Positions 61,706-64,000 of a stretch of 64,000 bases of DNA are shown here, piece by piece. Source of the DNA: Bacteroidales bacterium (lineage in GTDB: Bacteria > Bacteroidota > Bacteroidia > Bacteroidales > UBA932); the NCBI GenBank assembly GCA_017555965.1, contig JAFZFH010000012.1:1-64000 (forward strand), given 5' to 3'. The translations under genes were made by a program, and so were the position numbers. The notes under the pieces were generated by a model. The model was not told the origin of the DNA, searched no databases, and worked only from the letters and a program-made list of their open reading frames with translations. Every line of letters begins with the position of its first letter. The first letter of the stretch is position 1.

Positions 61706-62407
61706 ATGATACATATAGAACATTTCACATTCAACAGTTTCCAGACAAACTGTTATCTCGCATGGGACGAAAACGGAAAATGTGCAATCGTAGACCCCGG
61801 ATGCTCTTCTGACGCAGAATTGGCCCGACTGACAGGATTCATCAGTTCCAAGAATCTTGAACCGGCATGCATCCTCCTGACGCACTGCCATTTCGACCAT
61901 ATCTACGGAATGTCAGCTCTTGCCAGGACATACGGAATCCCTGTCCATGCGGACATGAATGAAATGTATTCAATCCAGGTCACGAACACACAGCTTTGCA
62001 GTCAGTTCGGATTCCCGATGCCAGATGAATTTCCGATCGTCAGGACTTCCACAGACACAGACAGCCCGGCCAAGGCAGAATGGGTGACTGACGGAGATGT
62101 CATCGAAGTCGGTTCACTTCGTCTTGATGTACTTGCGACTCCGGGACATTCCAAGGGAGGCCTGTGCTTCCTTGAGCGCAATGAGAAGGTCCTGTTTTCA
62201 GGAGACACTCTTTTTGCCGGCGCGATAGGACGTACCGACCACCCGGGCGGCGACTATGACATAATGATGAAGAGCATCTTCGAGAAGCTCCTCATGACAG
62301 AAGGAGACACAAGCGTGCTTCCTGGCCACGGTCCGTCGAGCGACATTTCGACCGAGCGCATGACCAATCCGTTCCTTCTTCCTTTCAACGAGCCTGACGA
62401 GGACTAA
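61706..62407 (+). CDS. MBL-fold hydrolase (glyoxalase II-like)
   Basis: The 233-residue protein has the binuclear metal motif THCHFDH (about 58-64), then ATPGHSKGG, LFSGDTLFAGAIGRTDHPGG and the final VLPGHGPSSD. These belong to the glyoxalase II-like branch, which acts on thioesters or, in YcbL-type members, on uncertain substrates. Start 61706 (MIHIEHFTFN) fits the family; an upstream in-frame ATG at 61682 falls over the -7 box. Its stop overlaps the convergent nucleoside kinase stop by 4 bp. Confidence 0.87.
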   Translation: MIHIEHFTFNSFQTNCYLAWDENGKCAIVDPGCSSDAELARLTGFISSKNLEPACILLTHCHFDHIYGMSALARTYGIPVHADMNEMYSIQVTNTQLCSQFGFPMPDEFPIVRTSTDTDSPAKAEWVTDGDVIEVGSLRLDVLATPGHSKGGLCFLERNEKVLFSGDTLFAGAIGRTDHPGGDYDIMMKSIFEKLLMTEGDTSVLPGHGPSSDISTERMTNPFLLPFNEPDED

Positions 62408-64000
62408 AGCGTCTGGCCGTCGATGAATTCACGAAGGATGGAAGTCGGAGGTATTGTGGCGATTTCTGATGGAGAAAGAGCCACGATGTAACCGAGGAAC
62501 TTCAGCATGCGGCTTGCTTCAGCATAAGCCGGAGAAGTCGGTGAGATTCGGCGGAGCAGCGGTTCAGCATAATATTTCAACACCGGAAGTTCGAAGATAT
62601 GGGCGGAGTTGAAGACTGCGTCCGCATTTTCCTGGAACGGAAAGATGTTTCTGTTCTCTCCACGACGCACGCTCTGCCACCTCATGATCGTATCCTCAGG
62701 GACAATTCCACGAGTACGGTTATCTCGGATCATGCGGCGCAGCATGCGGTTGTCCGAAGTCGAAATGTTGTTGTTCTCGTCAATTGACAGGGATGTCAGT
62801 GCTGAAGCATACACTCTGAACACCTTGGACGGATCTACATCCGGAATCATCGCAGGATTAAGTGCGTGGATACCCTCCATGATCAGGATGTCCTTATCCT
62901 CAAGTTTCATGAAGTTGCCTTCAAAGTATTTGCGTCCCTCCTTGAAATCGAAGCGTGGAATCTCGACTTCCTTGCCTGCGAGAAGATCGTTGAGCTGCTG
63001 TCCAAGGAGCTTAAGGTCCATCGCGCCAAGACATTCAAAGTCATATTCACCATTTTCGTCGCGAGGGGTCAGGTCTCTCTCTACAAAGTAGTTGTCAAGT
63101 TCGATGACCTTCGGATTCAGGCCGAGGATACGGCACTGAATGGCAAGCCTCTTCGATGTCGAAGTCTTTCCGCTGCTCGACGGGCCTGCAATAAAGACAA
63201 TCCTTACACTTCCGCGACGGGCATAGATCTGGTCGGCGATGGCTGCATACTTTCTTTCATGCAGCGCTTCCGAAAGATTGATAAGGTCCACTATTTCTCC
63301 CGAAAGCACCTTTGCATTAAGCTTTCCTATACCTCTGACTCCCATTACCGAACACCAGTCTGAGTGCTCGTCCAACGCAGTCGCAATCTTGGACTGACGC
63401 TTCATCGGAAGCACTTTGGCAGGATAGCCGTCCATCGGATACTGAAGACAGAAGCCGTCATTGAATCCGATGATGTCGAAGGTCTTCAGGACCCCTGTCG
63501 AAGCGGCCAGAGGACCATAGAATGTATCCGGTTGTCCGTCAAGAAAATAGACATTGTTATAGAACCGACCCGATGTCTTGAACAGGTCCACCTTCTCGTG
63601 CTGATGATTTGCCGAGAACAGTCTGATGCACTCGTCCAGTTCCATCATGGCCTTGCTGAACGGCAGATCGGCCTGGATCATCTTCCTCATCTCATCGGAA
63701 ATGCTGCAGATCTCGTCGTCAGTCAGAAAAAACACCTTCGGACGACCGTCTTCCATGGTGCTGCGTTCGCGCAGTTCGCAGTAGAGACCGCTAGGAAGAG
63801 AATAATCTATAGCCAGAACCTTATCCGGGAACATCTTTCGTACGACGTTCTGGAGTACGAAGCACAAAGATCTTATGTACGTACGGCGGCCGTCCGGGTG
63901 GTCATAGCCAACAAACCTTACGTTGTGCGGATTGATGTTCCTGTAATCCAGCGACTTCAGCTTGTTGTCCACCAAAGCAGCGAGTACAGGCAGAGAATCT
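62404..64000 (-). CDS. Nucleoside (uridine) kinase with TGS-type N-terminal region, 5' end outside the window
   Basis: The reading frame is open to the window edge: the residues before the first possible start (DSLPVLAAL) join smoothly to VDNKLKSLDY, so the gene begins beyond 64000. The visible part of about 530 residues starts inside the TGS/threonyl-tRNA synthetase-like region (FVGYDHPDGRRTYIRSLCFVL). It continues to the kinase domain with P-loop GPSSSGKTSTSKR (about residues 264-276 from 63975), LDNYFVERDLTPRDE, and the MEGIHALNPAM segment. It phosphorylates nucleosides; this large two-domain form is common in Bacteroidetes and Firmicutes. Confidence 0.88.
   Translation of the reverse strand, partial: DSLPVLAALVDNKLKSLDYRNINPHNVRFVGYDHPDGRRTYIRSLCFVLQNVVRKMFPDKVLAIDYSLPSGLYCELRERSTMEDGRPKVFFLTDDEICSISDEMRKMIQADLPFSKAMMELDECIRLFSANHQHEKVDLFKTSGRFYNNVYFLDGQPDTFYGPLAASTGVLKTFDIIGFNDGFCLQYPMDGYPAKVLPMKRQSKIATALDEHSDWCSVMGVRGIGKLNAKVLSGEIVDLINLSEALHERKYAAIADQIYARRGSVRIVFIAGPSSSGKTSTSKRLAIQCRILGLNPKVIELDNYFVERDLTPRDENGEYDFECLGAMDLKLLGQQLNDLLAGKEVEIPRFDFKEGRKYFEGNFMKLEDKDILIMEGIHALNPAMIPDVDPSKVFRVYASALTSLSIDENNNISTSDNRMLRRMIRDNRTRGIVPEDTIMRWQSVRRGENRNIFPFQENADAVFNSAHIFELPVLKYYAEPLLRRISPTSPAYAEASRMLKFLGYIVALSPSEIATIPPTSILREFIDGQTL

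Noticed and set aside
1..64000. CRISPR array
   Set aside because: No set of regularly spaced repeats of 24-48 bp with unique spacers was seen; the GGGTCA series is too short and too few.

Overview
The window looks like a chromosome segment from an anaerobic, probably gut- or rumen-associated member of the order Bacteroidales. The grounds are a SusC/SusD pair with satellite lipoproteins, a FimA/Mfa-type fimbrillin, a complete Rnf complex behind an RseC-like gene, TAnnTTTG-type -7 promoter boxes, weak Shine-Dalgarno signals and many lipoprotein signal peptides. I cannot place it below the order; the gene set would fit Rikenellaceae-like or uncultured Bacteroidales lineages.

Bases 1-8830 are accessory DNA. 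The left edge carries four GGGTCA repeats at 23-25 bp spacing, which resemble the multi-repeat end of an IS21-type element. This end runs in frame into an MBL/beta-CASP (RNase J-like) gene that has lost its own N-terminus. A minus-strand series follows: a TIGR02391 (Ymh)-like protein with a two-TM protein, a zinc-ribbon/RES-domain protein, a DUF3843-like protein paired with an AbiEi-like/Fic protein, and a tyrosine recombinase at the right edge. This is an integrase-bounded island rich in toxin-like enzymes. Next to it, 9006-9142 holds a striking multi-arm inverted-repeat element.

Bases 9300-14190 hold a small secreted protein and a promoter-led unit of two GH43-type lipoproteins plus a small beta-barrel protein. 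Bases 14667-26434 form one minus-strand run of 14 tightly packed genes: two M23 peptidases, a MerR regulator, Nif3, a coiled-coil zinc-ribbon protein, DnaB, DUF3108, an RseC-like protein and RnfBCDGEA. Divergent from it are alaS, a single ORF that joins an LptF-type permease to methionyl-tRNA formyltransferase (Fmt), a thiamine pyrophosphokinase, ilvA and ilvE. Then come lptG with a tgt lacking the usual zinc cysteines, a nucleoside permease, an M3 peptidase, a zinc-finger protein, ssb and a fimbrillin.

Bases 43396-46260 encode a polyferredoxin with an internal twin-arginine-like segment and a twin-arginine aldo/keto reductase, probably a periplasmic electron-transfer pair. Bases 46257-56304 are a SusC-SusD locus with a large lipoprotein, a subtilisin-like protease and a small lipoprotein, and no glycoside hydrolase; it is probably aimed at protein or peptides. 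The rest is housekeeping: ROK kinase, outer-membrane protein, superoxide dismutase, acyl-CoA synthetase, deoxynucleoside kinase, MBL hydrolase and a nucleoside kinase cut by the window end.

Most promising for follow-up are the LptF-Fmt fusion ORF, the nested hairpin element beside the integrase, the toxin-rich island, and the ferredoxin/aldo-keto reductase pair. I saw no tRNA, rRNA or CRISPR array.
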